The notes under the pieces were generated by a model. That model did not search any database. It was not told where the DNA came from and worked only from the letters and a program-made list of their open reading frames with translations. From Clostridiales bacterium (lineage in GTDB: Bacteria; Bacillota; Clostridia; Christensenellales; Pumilibacteraceae), in NCBI GenBank assembly GCA_029055565.1, contig JAIDCZ010000007.1:29734-93733 (forward strand): DNA of 64,000 nt, given 5' to 3'. This document shows positions 9,316-16,908 of this stretch, piece by piece. The first letter of the stretch is position 1. Every line of letters begins with the position of its first letter. The translations under genes were made by a program, and so were the position numbers.

Positions 9316-10521
9316 ATGAACAAGCTGATAGATCAAGCAATAACGAGTCTTGCCGACGTTTTTAAGCGCGTGGACGGCGTTGCGCTTGACAATCAAAAAA
9401 AGGTGCTCGACGCGTTTATAAAAAACAGAATAGCACTAAGGCACTTTGCGCCCACTTCGGGCTACGGCTATGACGATGTAGGTCGGGACACGCTTAACAA
9501 ACTTTATGCAGACGTATTCGGTACGGAGGATGCCATAGTTTCGCCGCTTATAGCGTCCGGCACGCACGCGTTGACTATTGCGCTGTTTGGGTTGCTTCGT
9601 CCAAAACAAACGCTGCTGTGCGCTACCGGCAAGCCTTACGATACGCTTAACGACGTTATTTTCGGCGACGGAATAGGGTCTTTAAAGGACTTTAACGTCA
9701 AGTGCGAGATTGTGTCGCTCAAAAACGGATTGCCCGATTTAGAGGCAATTAAAGCCAAAATACAGCAAGTAAAGCCGAACGTCGTGGCATTGCAACGCTC
9801 GCGTGGCTACGATATGCGGCCGGCGCTGTCCGTAAATCAGATACGCGAAATTACGGATATAGCCAAGGCTTACGGCTGTACCGTAATGGTTGACAACTGC
9901 TACGGCGAGTTTACCGAAAGGACGGAGCCGTCGTTTGCCGACGTTTTGGTCGGTTCGCTTATTAAAAACCCCGGTGGCGGCATTGCGCCGACCGGCGGGT
10001 ATATTTGCGGCACTACTAAGGCTATCAGTCAGATAGAAGGGCGGTTCACTTCGCCGTCTATCGGCAAGGAAGTAGGGTCATATGCGGGCGACTACCGCTT
10101 GTTTTATCAAGGCTTGTTTTTGGCGCCGCACGTCACCGCACAGAGCATCAAAACGGCGTTGCTGTTTTCGGAAGTGTTTACGCAGCTCGGCTACCAAACT
10201 ATGCCTAAGCCGACCGACTGTATTGACGATATAATTTGTTCTGTCAACTTTAACGACGAGCAAAAGCTTATTGACTTTTGCAAGACTATTCAGTCTGTAT
10301 CGCCGGTGGACAGCTTTGCTTCGCCCGAGCCGTGGGATATGCCGGGGTACAACGATAAGGTAATTATGGCGGCCGGCGCATTCGTTCAAGGCTCGTCAAT
10401 CGAGCTGTCGTGCGACGCACCCATTCGTCCGCCGTATACGGCGTACTTCCAAGGCGGACTTACCTTTGAGCATGGTGTTTTGGCGCTGGAGGCTTGCCTT
10501 AAGGCACTTGGCGTAAATTAG
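9316..10521 (+). CDS. PLP-dependent methionine gamma-lyase-family / aluminium-resistance protein (YnbB-like)
   Basis: A 401-residue fold-type I PLP enzyme of the family annotated as methionine gamma-lyase or aluminium resistance protein. Seen: APTSGYGYDDVGRD near the N-terminus, VALQRSRGYDMRP, VDNCYGEFTE, and the cofactor-lysine segment GSLIKNPGGGIAPTGGYICG. B. subtilis carries the homologue ynbB a few genes after miaA, so the position agrees. It starts 3 bases after the miaA stop. The physiological substrate is not established for this family; a gamma-lyase activity is inferred from annotation only. Confidence 0.88.
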   Translation: MNKLIDQAITSLADVFKRVDGVALDNQKKVLDAFIKNRIALRHFAPTSGYGYDDVGRDTLNKLYADVFGTEDAIVSPLIASGTHALTIALFGLLRPKQTLLCATGKPYDTLNDVIFGDGIGSLKDFNVKCEIVSLKNGLPDLEAIKAKIQQVKPNVVALQRSRGYDMRPALSVNQIREITDIAKAYGCTVMVDNCYGEFTERTEPSFADVLVGSLIKNPGGGIAPTGGYICGTTKAISQIEGRFTSPSIGKEVGSYAGDYRLFYQGLFLAPHVTAQSIKTALLFSEVFTQLGYQTMPKPTDCIDDIICSVNFNDEQKLIDFCKTIQSVSPVDSFASPEPWDMPGYNDKVIMAAGAFVQGSSIELSCDAPIRPPYTAYFQGGLTFEHGVLALEACLKALGVN

Positions 10522-10601
10522 CATAATAATTTTCGAAATGCATAAGCTTCTCGTTTTATGGACAGAAGTTCTATTTTGTACCGTAAAATGTTAAAGAATT
10601 A

Positions 10602-10630
10602 TTGCACAAACCGATCTTTTGTGATATAAT
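10602..10630 (+). promoter_or_regulatory. Sigma-A-type promoter of the HIT gene
   Basis: -35 TTGCAC at 10602-10607, 17-base spacer, perfect -10 TATAAT at 10625-10630 preceded by TGA (extended -10). The start of transcription would fall near 10637, inside an inverted repeat. Confidence 0.75.
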
Positions 10631-10632
10631 GT

Positions 10633-10656
10633 ATTTGCCAATATTTTTTGGCAAAT
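10633..10656 (+). repeat. Perfect 9-bp inverted repeat at the transcription start
   Basis: ATTTGCCAA at 10633-10641 and TTGGCAAAT at 10648-10656 are separated by 6 bases. The repeat begins 3 bases after the -10 box, so it could be an operator in the DNA or a hairpin at the extreme 5' end of the HIT transcript. It is followed by only four T residues and lies upstream of the gene, so a terminator is less likely. Confidence 0.6.
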
Positions 10657-10696
10657 TTTGTTGTGTTAAAAATTCCATTTCGAGAGGTAAACGCAC

Positions 10697-11044
10697 GTGG
10701 ACGATTGCATTTTTTGTAAGATAATAAAAGGCGAAATTCCCGCGAAAAAGTTTTACGAGGACGAGCTGATGGTGGTAATTGCCGATATTGCGCCCAAGGC
10801 GAAAAAGCATTATTTGGCAATACCCAAAAAGCATTACAAAAGCTTTACCGATATGACAAGCGAGGATGCCGTAAGCCTGGGTGAATGTATTAAAAAGGTG
10901 GGCGAGATAGCGCCTTCGCTCGGACTTGAGCGCGGATTCCGTTTTGTTATCAATCAAGGAGAGGACGGAATGCAAACCGTTCCGCATTTGCATATGCACC
11001 TTTTGGGCGGGCAAAAGCTGGACGAGCCTAATTACAACAACTAA
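10697..11044 (+). CDS. HIT-family protein (Hint-like nucleotide hydrolase)
   Basis: A 115-residue histidine-triad protein. It opens with DCIFCKIIKGEIP, contains the nucleotide-binding segment FRFVINQGEDGMQTVPHLHMH, and ends with LLGGQ. The HLHMH triad provides the catalytic histidine for purine nucleoside phosphoramidate or AMP-lysine hydrolysis. The start is GTG at 10697 with AGAGG 9 bases upstream. It has its own promoter and is followed after 3 bases by two Spo0A-C-like genes, so it probably leads their transcript. Confidence 0.93.
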   Translation: MDDCIFCKIIKGEIPAKKFYEDELMVVIADIAPKAKKHYLAIPKKHYKSFTDMTSEDAVSLGECIKKVGEIAPSLGLERGFRFVINQGEDGMQTVPHLHMHLLGGQKLDEPNYNN

Positions 11045-11047
11045 GTT

Positions 11048-11617
11048 ATGGCCGAAAAATCCAAAAGCAAGCTTACGGCTGTTACGCCGGAGCCGACAGA
11101 TAAACTTATGCGCAACGCGTACAAGTCCGCAATAGACGACTTCGTATTGAATGTCGACTTAAACGAGCATGCGCAAGCGTATGAGGAATTGCGCAACAAT
11201 GCAATATCGGTGTTTAGGCGTGAGTGTTCCGTAATTCTAAACGTGGACAGTCCTACGTATTTATTTCGCGGCGCGGTTAGGCAAGAGGCTATTAAAACGT
11301 ATATAATCAAGACTTTGTTGTTTGTAGGTACGCCTCCGACCGGTAACGGACTTGCAGTGCTTGCGCGGCTTACGGAAATACTTACGTTACATCCGGAGCT
11401 TCCTTTGGAGCTCGTTATAGAGGATTTTGCAAAAAGTCATTTTGCAACGGTCGACGCCGTTACGCGCATTATTGAAAAGAACTTTAACGTTTACGACAAT
11501 TACTTTTGCGAAAGAGTTATGGCGCTTACCGGCTCGCACCCTATGACGGCAAAGGACGTGCTTTGCGATATCGGCGTGTACGTTCGAGCAAAATATATGA
11601 GCCAAGCGAGGGCGTGA
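11048..11617 (+). CDS. Stand-alone Spo0A C-terminal-domain-like protein (first of tandem pair)
   Basis: A 189-residue protein without a receiver domain. From about residue 80 the pattern matches the Spo0A effector domain: a helix followed by LLFVGTPPTGNG and LARLTEI, then FAKSHFATVDAVTRIIEKNF in the position of the recognition helix (Spo0A FNTTASRVERAIRHAI), and the closing MTAKDVLCDIGVYVRAKY helix in the position of the Spo0A terminal helix. This is alignment by eye, not a search. The N-terminal 75 residues are unassigned. It shares a TGATG stop/start junction with a second protein of the same pattern, and a response regulator and kinase follow. It could be a DNA-binding regulator or a modulator that pairs with Spo0A. 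The recognition-helix arginines of Spo0A are mostly not conserved, so binding specificity should differ. Confidence 0.6.
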   Translation: MAEKSKSKLTAVTPEPTDKLMRNAYKSAIDDFVLNVDLNEHAQAYEELRNNAISVFRRECSVILNVDSPTYLFRGAVRQEAIKTYIIKTLLFVGTPPTGNGLAVLARLTEILTLHPELPLELVIEDFAKSHFATVDAVTRIIEKNFNVYDNYFCERVMALTGSHPMTAKDVLCDIGVYVRAKYMSQARA

Positions 11618-12144
11618 TGCACGATATATCCGACAATATCTATTTGGTCAACAGAGTCAATCCGCTATCAAGCTATACTTTGGATAGGTTTTTGTATAAT
11701 GAGGTTGCTATAGAGCAAGCCAAAACGCTAAACGACGTTAGGTTGGGCGTCTACAACGTTATACTTTCGCACGGCTTTCATTTACAACTGAACGGTTGCG
11801 ACTTCTTGGCGTCGCTTGCGGCCAGATATATCGTCAAAAGCGATTACGACGAGCAAACGGCCATTGAGGCAATAGCGGCGTCCGTCGGTACTAGTCCCGA
11901 TTTCGTTATCGGTTGCATCAACGGAAGTATCATACGCAACAAGGAGTTCGTACGCACGGCTTGCAAAACGCTTGGCGTGGCTATTCCGCCGGACAAAACG
12001 AGCATAACGGACGTCGTTACGATAATAGGTGCGCTGTTCAAGATTTACTTCAATTACACTGTAGATACCGAACACTTCGAGGAGGACGATCGTCCGGCAA
12101 TCAATTTCAGTAGGGCAATATTGGATCATGGAAAAAAAAGATAA
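11617..12144 (+). CDS. Stand-alone Spo0A C-terminal-domain-like protein (second of tandem pair)
   Basis: Translation is taken from ATG 11617, which overlaps the previous stop (TGATG), giving about 175 residues; the frame is open upstream within the neighbour. The central part reads like a Spo0A effector domain: VYNVILSHGFHLQLNGCDFL, then IEAIAASVGTSPDFVIGCINGSI at the helix-turn-helix, then TSITDVVTIIGALFKIYF matching the last Spo0A helix. There is no receiver domain and no membrane segment. It overlaps the downstream response regulator by 17 bases, so regulator and kinase are probably translationally coupled to it. Function unknown; a sporulation-related or envelope-stress role is only suggested by context. 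Confidence 0.55.
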   Translation: MHDISDNIYLVNRVNPLSSYTLDRFLYNEVAIEQAKTLNDVRLGVYNVILSHGFHLQLNGCDFLASLAARYIVKSDYDEQTAIEAIAASVGTSPDFVIGCINGSIIRNKEFVRTACKTLGVAIPPDKTSITDVVTIIGALFKIYFNYTVDTEHFEEDDRPAINFSRAILDHGKKR

Positions 12145-12817
12145 AAAAATCAAACTGCTCATAGTAGACGACGACAAAAATATTTGTCAGTTGTTGGGAT
12201 TATATTTGGAACGCGACGGATTTGCCGCGGAGTTTTGCCACGACGGCAATGCGGCGCTGGCCAAGCTTTCGCAAAACACGTACGACGGCGTAGTGCTGGA
12301 CGTAATGATGCCCGGTCTTGACGGATTCGAGGTGCTTGCCGAGCTTCGCAAATTCAGTGAAGTTCCTGTTATCATGCTGTCGGCGCGTGGTGAATCTACT
12401 GACAGAATTTCCGGTCTTAACTGCGGCGCAGACGATTACATAACAAAGCCGTTCGAGCCGCAAGAGCTTATTGCGCGTATTCGCGCGGTATTGCGCAGAT
12501 CCAAGCCTACCGGAGAGGTTAAAGAGGTTACGCTGTTCAATCTAAACGTCAATCTTACCGAATTCACCGTTACGCTAAACGGCGAAAAGGTAGATATGCC
12601 GCCTAAGGAAATCGAACTGTTGTATATGCTTGCCAAAACGCCTATGCATGTATTTAAACGCGAGGAATTGCTTAACGCTATTTGGGGACAAGGGTATTCC
12701 GGCGACTCGCGCACGGTTGACGTTCACGTCAAGCGCGTGCGCGAAAAGCTTGGTGACAACCCGCACTGGCAGCTTACTACCGTATGGGGAGTAGGGTACA
12801 AAATAGAGGTCAAGTAG
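12128..12817 (+). CDS. OmpR/PhoB-family response regulator
   Basis: A 229-residue response regulator. The receiver has the acidic triad DDD (residues 14-16), phosphoacceptor Asp58 in LDVMMPGLDG and the conserved Lys107 in ITKPFEP. The C-terminal winged helix has PPKEIELLYMLA and the recognition and wing segment SRTVDVHVKRVREKLGD, ending in VWGVGYKIEV. It is closest in layout to PhoP/WalR proteins. The cognate histidine kinase follows after 6 bases. The start overlaps the preceding gene. Confidence 0.93.
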   Translation: MEKKDKKIKLLIVDDDKNICQLLGLYLERDGFAAEFCHDGNAALAKLSQNTYDGVVLDVMMPGLDGFEVLAELRKFSEVPVIMLSARGESTDRISGLNCGADDYITKPFEPQELIARIRAVLRRSKPTGEVKEVTLFNLNVNLTEFTVTLNGEKVDMPPKEIELLYMLAKTPMHVFKREELLNAIWGQGYSGDSRTVDVHVKRVREKLGDNPHWQLTTVWGVGYKIEVK

Positions 12818-12823
12818 GTTAGG

Positions 12824-13921
12824 ATGGCTGACGGAAGTATTGCAAAAAGATTTTTCAAATCTCATATTTTCAGAATAACCGTCGCATTTATCGTCGTATT
12901 TGCTACAGTGTTTTTCCCTATGTACTTCGTCTACCCGCAAGCAGACAGCGAACAGCGCAATATCGTGGTCGTGCTTGTGTCGTTTGCGTGTGTGTTCGAG
13001 GCTATTGCCTACACGCTTATATCGCACTATTTGGTTTTCAGCCCTATTGAAAAGGTTGCAAAGCATTTAAAGAGCATGGTGCACGACGGAGATTTAACCA
13101 AGCTGTCCGCCTCAACCATAGATAACGGTGCCGACGATTTATTAAGCGCGGCAAACGCCACTTCCGACGAGTATCTGCGCCTTGCGCAAGTGCGCAAAAC
13201 ATTCGTTGCCAATGCCTCGCACGAATTGCGTTCGCCGTTGACGTCGGTACAAGGCTTTTTGCAAGCCGTGTTGGACGGCACAGCAAGCGAGGAGGACAAG
13301 GACAAGTACCTAAAAATAGCGCTAAGCGAAACCAAACGCCTAAACGCGCTTATCACGTCTATGCTCGACCTTTCAAGATTGGATTCCGGCAAAAACCCGC
13401 TCGTGCGCACAAAGTTCGATATTAACGATATTATTAACGAAGTAGCGGCCAAGTTCGAACCGGCGCTTATTAAAAAAGCCTTGCAAGCTAACGTCGAGTT
13501 TGCACGCGACACGTGCTATGTTTATGCCGACAAGGAAAAAATCATACAAGTTTTGACCAACCTTTTAGATAATGCCATCAAGTATTCGCCGGCCTATTCC
13601 AGAATTATTCTTACAACAGGAATTCACGAAAACAAGGTGTACGTAACGGTGCGCGACTTTGGCTACGGCATAAGCAAAAAGGATCAAACGCTTATTTGGG
13701 ACACCTTTTATATGAGCGACAAATCGCGTTCGCCGATCAAAACCAAAGGCTCAGGCCTCGGCCTTTCTATAGTAAAAAAGATAATCGACGAGCATGGGGA
13801 AGTAGTTTGGGTGGAGAGTAGCCGCGGCTCCGGCGCGACGTTCATTTTTACGCTTACGCTGTTCGATCCGGCCAAACACAGCTCTGCCGTAGGCAAAATA
13901 ATACAAGCGCCCGAACAGTAG
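12824..13921 (+). CDS. Sensor histidine kinase (PhoR-like, very short external loop)
   Basis: A 365-residue membrane kinase. Two hydrophobic segments (about residues 16-37 and 47-72) are separated by only about eight polar residues (QADSEQRN), so there is no room for an extracytoplasmic sensor domain. A HAMP-like linker follows. Phosphoacceptor His133 lies in NASHELRSPL, the N box in LTNLLDNAIKYSP, and the G boxes in DFGYGIS and GSGLGLSIVKK. Such kinases usually sense the membrane itself or a partner protein. It is paired with the preceding response regulator. Confidence 0.93.
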   Translation: MADGSIAKRFFKSHIFRITVAFIVVFATVFFPMYFVYPQADSEQRNIVVVLVSFACVFEAIAYTLISHYLVFSPIEKVAKHLKSMVHDGDLTKLSASTIDNGADDLLSAANATSDEYLRLAQVRKTFVANASHELRSPLTSVQGFLQAVLDGTASEEDKDKYLKIALSETKRLNALITSMLDLSRLDSGKNPLVRTKFDINDIINEVAAKFEPALIKKALQANVEFARDTCYVYADKEKIIQVLTNLLDNAIKYSPAYSRIILTTGIHENKVYVTVRDFGYGISKKDQTLIWDTFYMSDKSRSPIKTKGSGLGLSIVKKIIDEHGEVVWVESSRGSGATFIFTLTLFDPAKHSSAVGKIIQAPEQ

Positions 13922-13937
13922 CGCAACGGAGAAATCA

Positions 13938-14636
13938 ATGGAATTGTACTTTGAGCAAAACGTTACCAACAAGAACGTTGACGAGCGCACCAAGCGCACG
14001 AAAACACTGATCGTAGCCAAAACCATTTGCATGGTTTTCGGTGTGTTTTCTATCGTTAGCAGTGCAATGCTCGGCGACTACTTTTTCTATTACTTTTGGA
14101 TATTTTTGCTTTTTTCTGCACCGTTCTTTACGGCGAGCTATATTTTGGGCAGAATAAATAAGCGTTGTAATATCGAATACGACTACGTAATTGACGACGA
14201 ATTTTTGCGCATAACCGAAATATACTTCCGCGAACGCCGCAAGCTTAAGCATACCATTCGTCTCAGACTAATAGAATCCGTAGGCGTTTTCGACACGGAG
14301 GGATACAAAAAGGCCGAGCGCAACACGCACAAAAAAATCCTCGCATTGGTTAATTACGAGGACGAGGATTCTATACTGTATATTTGCTACAAAACGGACA
14401 AGGGCGTTCGTAACGTAATTTTTGTTGAACCCAACAAAGGCTTTATTATGGCGTTAAGGCGTGCGCTGTCTACTGCGGCTTTGACCGTTTTCGACAAAAG
14501 CATTCCCGATCTTGAAAAGCGCCTTGCAAAAAAAGAACAAGAGGAAGCGTTGTCCGCCGTAAACGGCTATGACGACGATACTGCGGAGTCGGAAGACGAC
14601 CAAAATTCCGACGGCGCCGACGGAGGCGACGAGTAA
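13938..14636 (+). CDS. Conserved hypothetical membrane protein
   Basis: A 232-residue protein with two adjacent transmembrane segments (about residues 28-46 and 49-70) followed by a cytoplasmic region (about 75-190) of alternating beta-strand character, and an acidic disordered tail rich in D and E (from about residue 205). The layout resembles small membrane-anchored PH-like proteins, but I do not recognise the family. It starts 16 bases after the kinase and ends immediately before the cysteine desulfurase ATG, so it is in the same transcript. Function unknown. Confidence 0.7.
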   Translation: MELYFEQNVTNKNVDERTKRTKTLIVAKTICMVFGVFSIVSSAMLGDYFFYYFWIFLLFSAPFFTASYILGRINKRCNIEYDYVIDDEFLRITEIYFRERRKLKHTIRLRLIESVGVFDTEGYKKAERNTHKKILALVNYEDEDSILYICYKTDKGVRNVIFVEPNKGFIMALRRALSTAALTVFDKSIPDLEKRLAKKEQEEALSAVNGYDDDTAESEDDQNSDGADGGDE

Positions 14637-15737
14637 ATGATTTATTTGGATAATGCCGCTACGACTAAGGTATTTAAAAGTGCCGTAAGCGCGACCGAAG
14701 CCGCCATGACTACCGATTATTTCAATCCCAACGCGACGTACAAAAGTGCCGTTACGGTCAATAACGGAATAGAAAAGGCTCGAAGCGTAATTGCCGGCGC
14801 AGTCGGCGCAAACACTGACGAGCTGATTTTTACTTCCGGTGCAACCGAATCCAATAACTGGGTATTTAACTGCGGTATAAAAAACCATAAGGGCAATATC
14901 GTAATAACGGCCGGTGAGCATTCCTCCGTGTACGAGGTTGCTATGCAGCTTAAAAGCCGTGGCAAGGACGTTAGAATAGCGCCGTTAAAGCGCGATGGCA
15001 CAGTTGACGAACAAGCGCTTTTGGATCTTGTAGACGATAATACGGCGCTTGTATCGGTTATACATGTAAGCAACGAAACAGGCGCGGTGAATCCGGTTAA
15101 AGATATTGCAGCGGCCGTGCGCAAAAAATCACCAAATGCGCTGATACATAGCGACGGCGTGCAAGCACTGCTCAAATCGGGTTTGCCGATAAACGGACTT
15201 GGCGTCGATTATTACAGCGCCAGCGCGCACAAAATAGGCGCGCCAAAAGGCATCGGATTTTTGTATATGCGACGCGGACTAAATATGTCGCCGTATATCG
15301 TGGGTGGCGGACAAGAACACGGACTGCGGTCGGGGACGCAAAACACGCCGTATATTGCCGCATTTGCCGCCGCAGTGCAAGAATACGCCGAGCGTAATAA
15401 CGGCAGCGTGCCGGCGTTGCGCGACGAGCTGTGCAAATACTTTACGGAACGCGGCTTTAGGGAGATTGGAGGCGGGCAGAACAGCGGGTATATTTTATGC
15501 CTATGCGCGCCGAAGTTCAAGGCCGAAATATTGCAGAACATAGTTCACGACAAGGGTGTTATTATCGGCAAGGGTGCGGCGTGTTCGGGCTCCAAGCGCG
15601 GCAACCGCGTGTTGTCCGCAATCGGTGTAAAGCCCGACGATATAGAACGGTGCATTCGTATAAGTTTGTTTGTAGACACTACGCGCGAGGACGCTTTTGC
15701 CGCGGCAAAAATTATAGCCGACGCTTGCAATCGATAA
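14637..15737 (+). CDS. Cysteine desulfurase (NifS/IscS family)
   Basis: A 366-residue PLP enzyme of aminotransferase class V. Seen: the N-terminal MIYLDNAATTKV, TSGATESNNWV, HVSNETGAVNPV, HSDGVQA, the cofactor lysine in SASAHKIGAPKG, and the GAACSGSKR loop with the catalytic cysteine that carries the persulfide. It is directly followed by thiI; in Firmicutes a dedicated desulfurase (NifZ) next to thiI supplies the sulfur for 4-thiouridine, and that role is inferred here. It starts on the base after the preceding stop codon. Confidence 0.94.
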   Translation: MIYLDNAATTKVFKSAVSATEAAMTTDYFNPNATYKSAVTVNNGIEKARSVIAGAVGANTDELIFTSGATESNNWVFNCGIKNHKGNIVITAGEHSSVYEVAMQLKSRGKDVRIAPLKRDGTVDEQALLDLVDDNTALVSVIHVSNETGAVNPVKDIAAAVRKKSPNALIHSDGVQALLKSGLPINGLGVDYYSASAHKIGAPKGIGFLYMRRGLNMSPYIVGGGQEHGLRSGTQNTPYIAAFAAAVQEYAERNNGSVPALRDELCKYFTERGFREIGGGQNSGYILCLCAPKFKAEILQNIVHDKGVIIGKGAACSGSKRGNRVLSAIGVKPDDIERCIRISLFVDTTREDAFAAAKIIADACNR

Positions 15738-15747
15738 GGAGATACTT

Positions 15748-16908
15748 ATGTTTAACAACGTTATTTTAATTCGCTTCGGCGAGCTTTATCTTAAGGGCAA
15801 AAACAAGGACTACTTTGAGAATACTTTAAAGAATAATATAACCGAAAAACTGCGAGGAATTGACTGTAAGGTGTTTTTTGGGCGCGGTAGATACGTAGTC
15901 AAGGACTACGCCGCCGCGGTCGAATACGATATTATTGCGCGATTGAAACAAGTATTCGGCATACATTCGGTGTCTGTTGCGCGCGGTTGCGGATACGATT
16001 TTAACGAGATTGCAGAGCTCGCAATACAAATGACGCCTAGCTCCGGCTCGTTTCGCGTAACTTCGCATAGATCGTACAAAAAATATCCGCTCAATTCGTT
16101 GCAGGTAAATATGCAGCTCGGCGAACGCATACTGCAAGCAAAACCGCAATTACAAGTGGATTTGCACAATCCGTCGTACACGCTGAACGTTGACGTACGG
16201 GAAAACGGCGACGTGTACTTATACGACAGCACCGTTAAGTGCGCGGGTGGTATGCCGTACGGCACCGGCGGCAACGGTCTGCTTTTGTTGTCGGGCGGTA
16301 TAGACAGTCCGGTTGCCGGTTATATGCTGGCAAAACGAGGTATGAGCCTTACGGCGTTGCATTTTCATTCCTATCCGTACACGTCGGAGGCCGCTAAGCA
16401 AAAGGCGATAGACCTCGCCAAAATACTCGGCGAATTCTGCCCGAATATCAAACTAAAGTGCGTATCGCTTACCGAGATACAAGAATCGATACACAATCAT
16501 TGCAAGCCAAACTATATGATTACGCTCGTTAGGCGGTTTATGATGCGCATTGCACAGCGCGTGGCGCTAAACAGCGGTTGTGGTTGCCTTATCAATGGTG
16601 AGAGCTTAGGCCAAGTAGCCAGCCAAACGTTGGAGAGCATAACGGTAACCAACGCCGTCGTTGATATACCCGTGTTCCGTCCGTGCATTGGTATGGATAA
16701 GGACGAGATTATAGAAATTGCCGAAAATATCGGCACGTTTAAAAAATCTATCGAACCGTACGAGGATTGTTGCACGGTATTCTTGCCCGAATTCCCGCTT
16801 ATAAAACCCACGCTGGAAAAAGTAGAGGAGCAGGAGAGTCGCATACCCGATTACAACGAGTTAATCGATCGCGCGCTTGCCGGACTCGAAACGATTCAGT
16901 TGGCGTGA
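15748..16908 (+). CDS. thiI: tRNA 4-thiouridine synthase ThiI
   Basis: A 386-residue protein that adenylates and thiolates U8 of tRNA. An N-terminal ferredoxin-like and THUMP region (about residues 1-165) is followed by the PP-loop ATPase motif LLSGGIDSPVAGYML. There is no C-terminal rhodanese domain, which is the usual short form in Gram-positive bacteria and fits sulfur delivery by the adjacent desulfurase. An AAGGAGA ribosome-binding site precedes the ATG. Its last 13 bases overlap the convergent penicillin-binding protein gene. Confidence 0.95.
   Translation: MFNNVILIRFGELYLKGKNKDYFENTLKNNITEKLRGIDCKVFFGRGRYVVKDYAAAVEYDIIARLKQVFGIHSVSVARGCGYDFNEIAELAIQMTPSSGSFRVTSHRSYKKYPLNSLQVNMQLGERILQAKPQLQVDLHNPSYTLNVDVRENGDVYLYDSTVKCAGGMPYGTGGNGLLLLSGGIDSPVAGYMLAKRGMSLTALHFHSYPYTSEAAKQKAIDLAKILGEFCPNIKLKCVSLTEIQESIHNHCKPNYMITLVRRFMMRIAQRVALNSGCGCLINGESLGQVASQTLESITVTNAVVDIPVFRPCIGMDKDEIIEIAENIGTFKKSIEPYEDCCTVFLPEFPLIKPTLEKVEEQESRIPDYNELIDRALAGLETIQLA

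Noticed and set aside
10521..10600. Terminator after the YnbB-like gene
   Set aside because: Only a weak imperfect AGAA/TTCT pairing is seen, with no stable stem followed directly by T residues.
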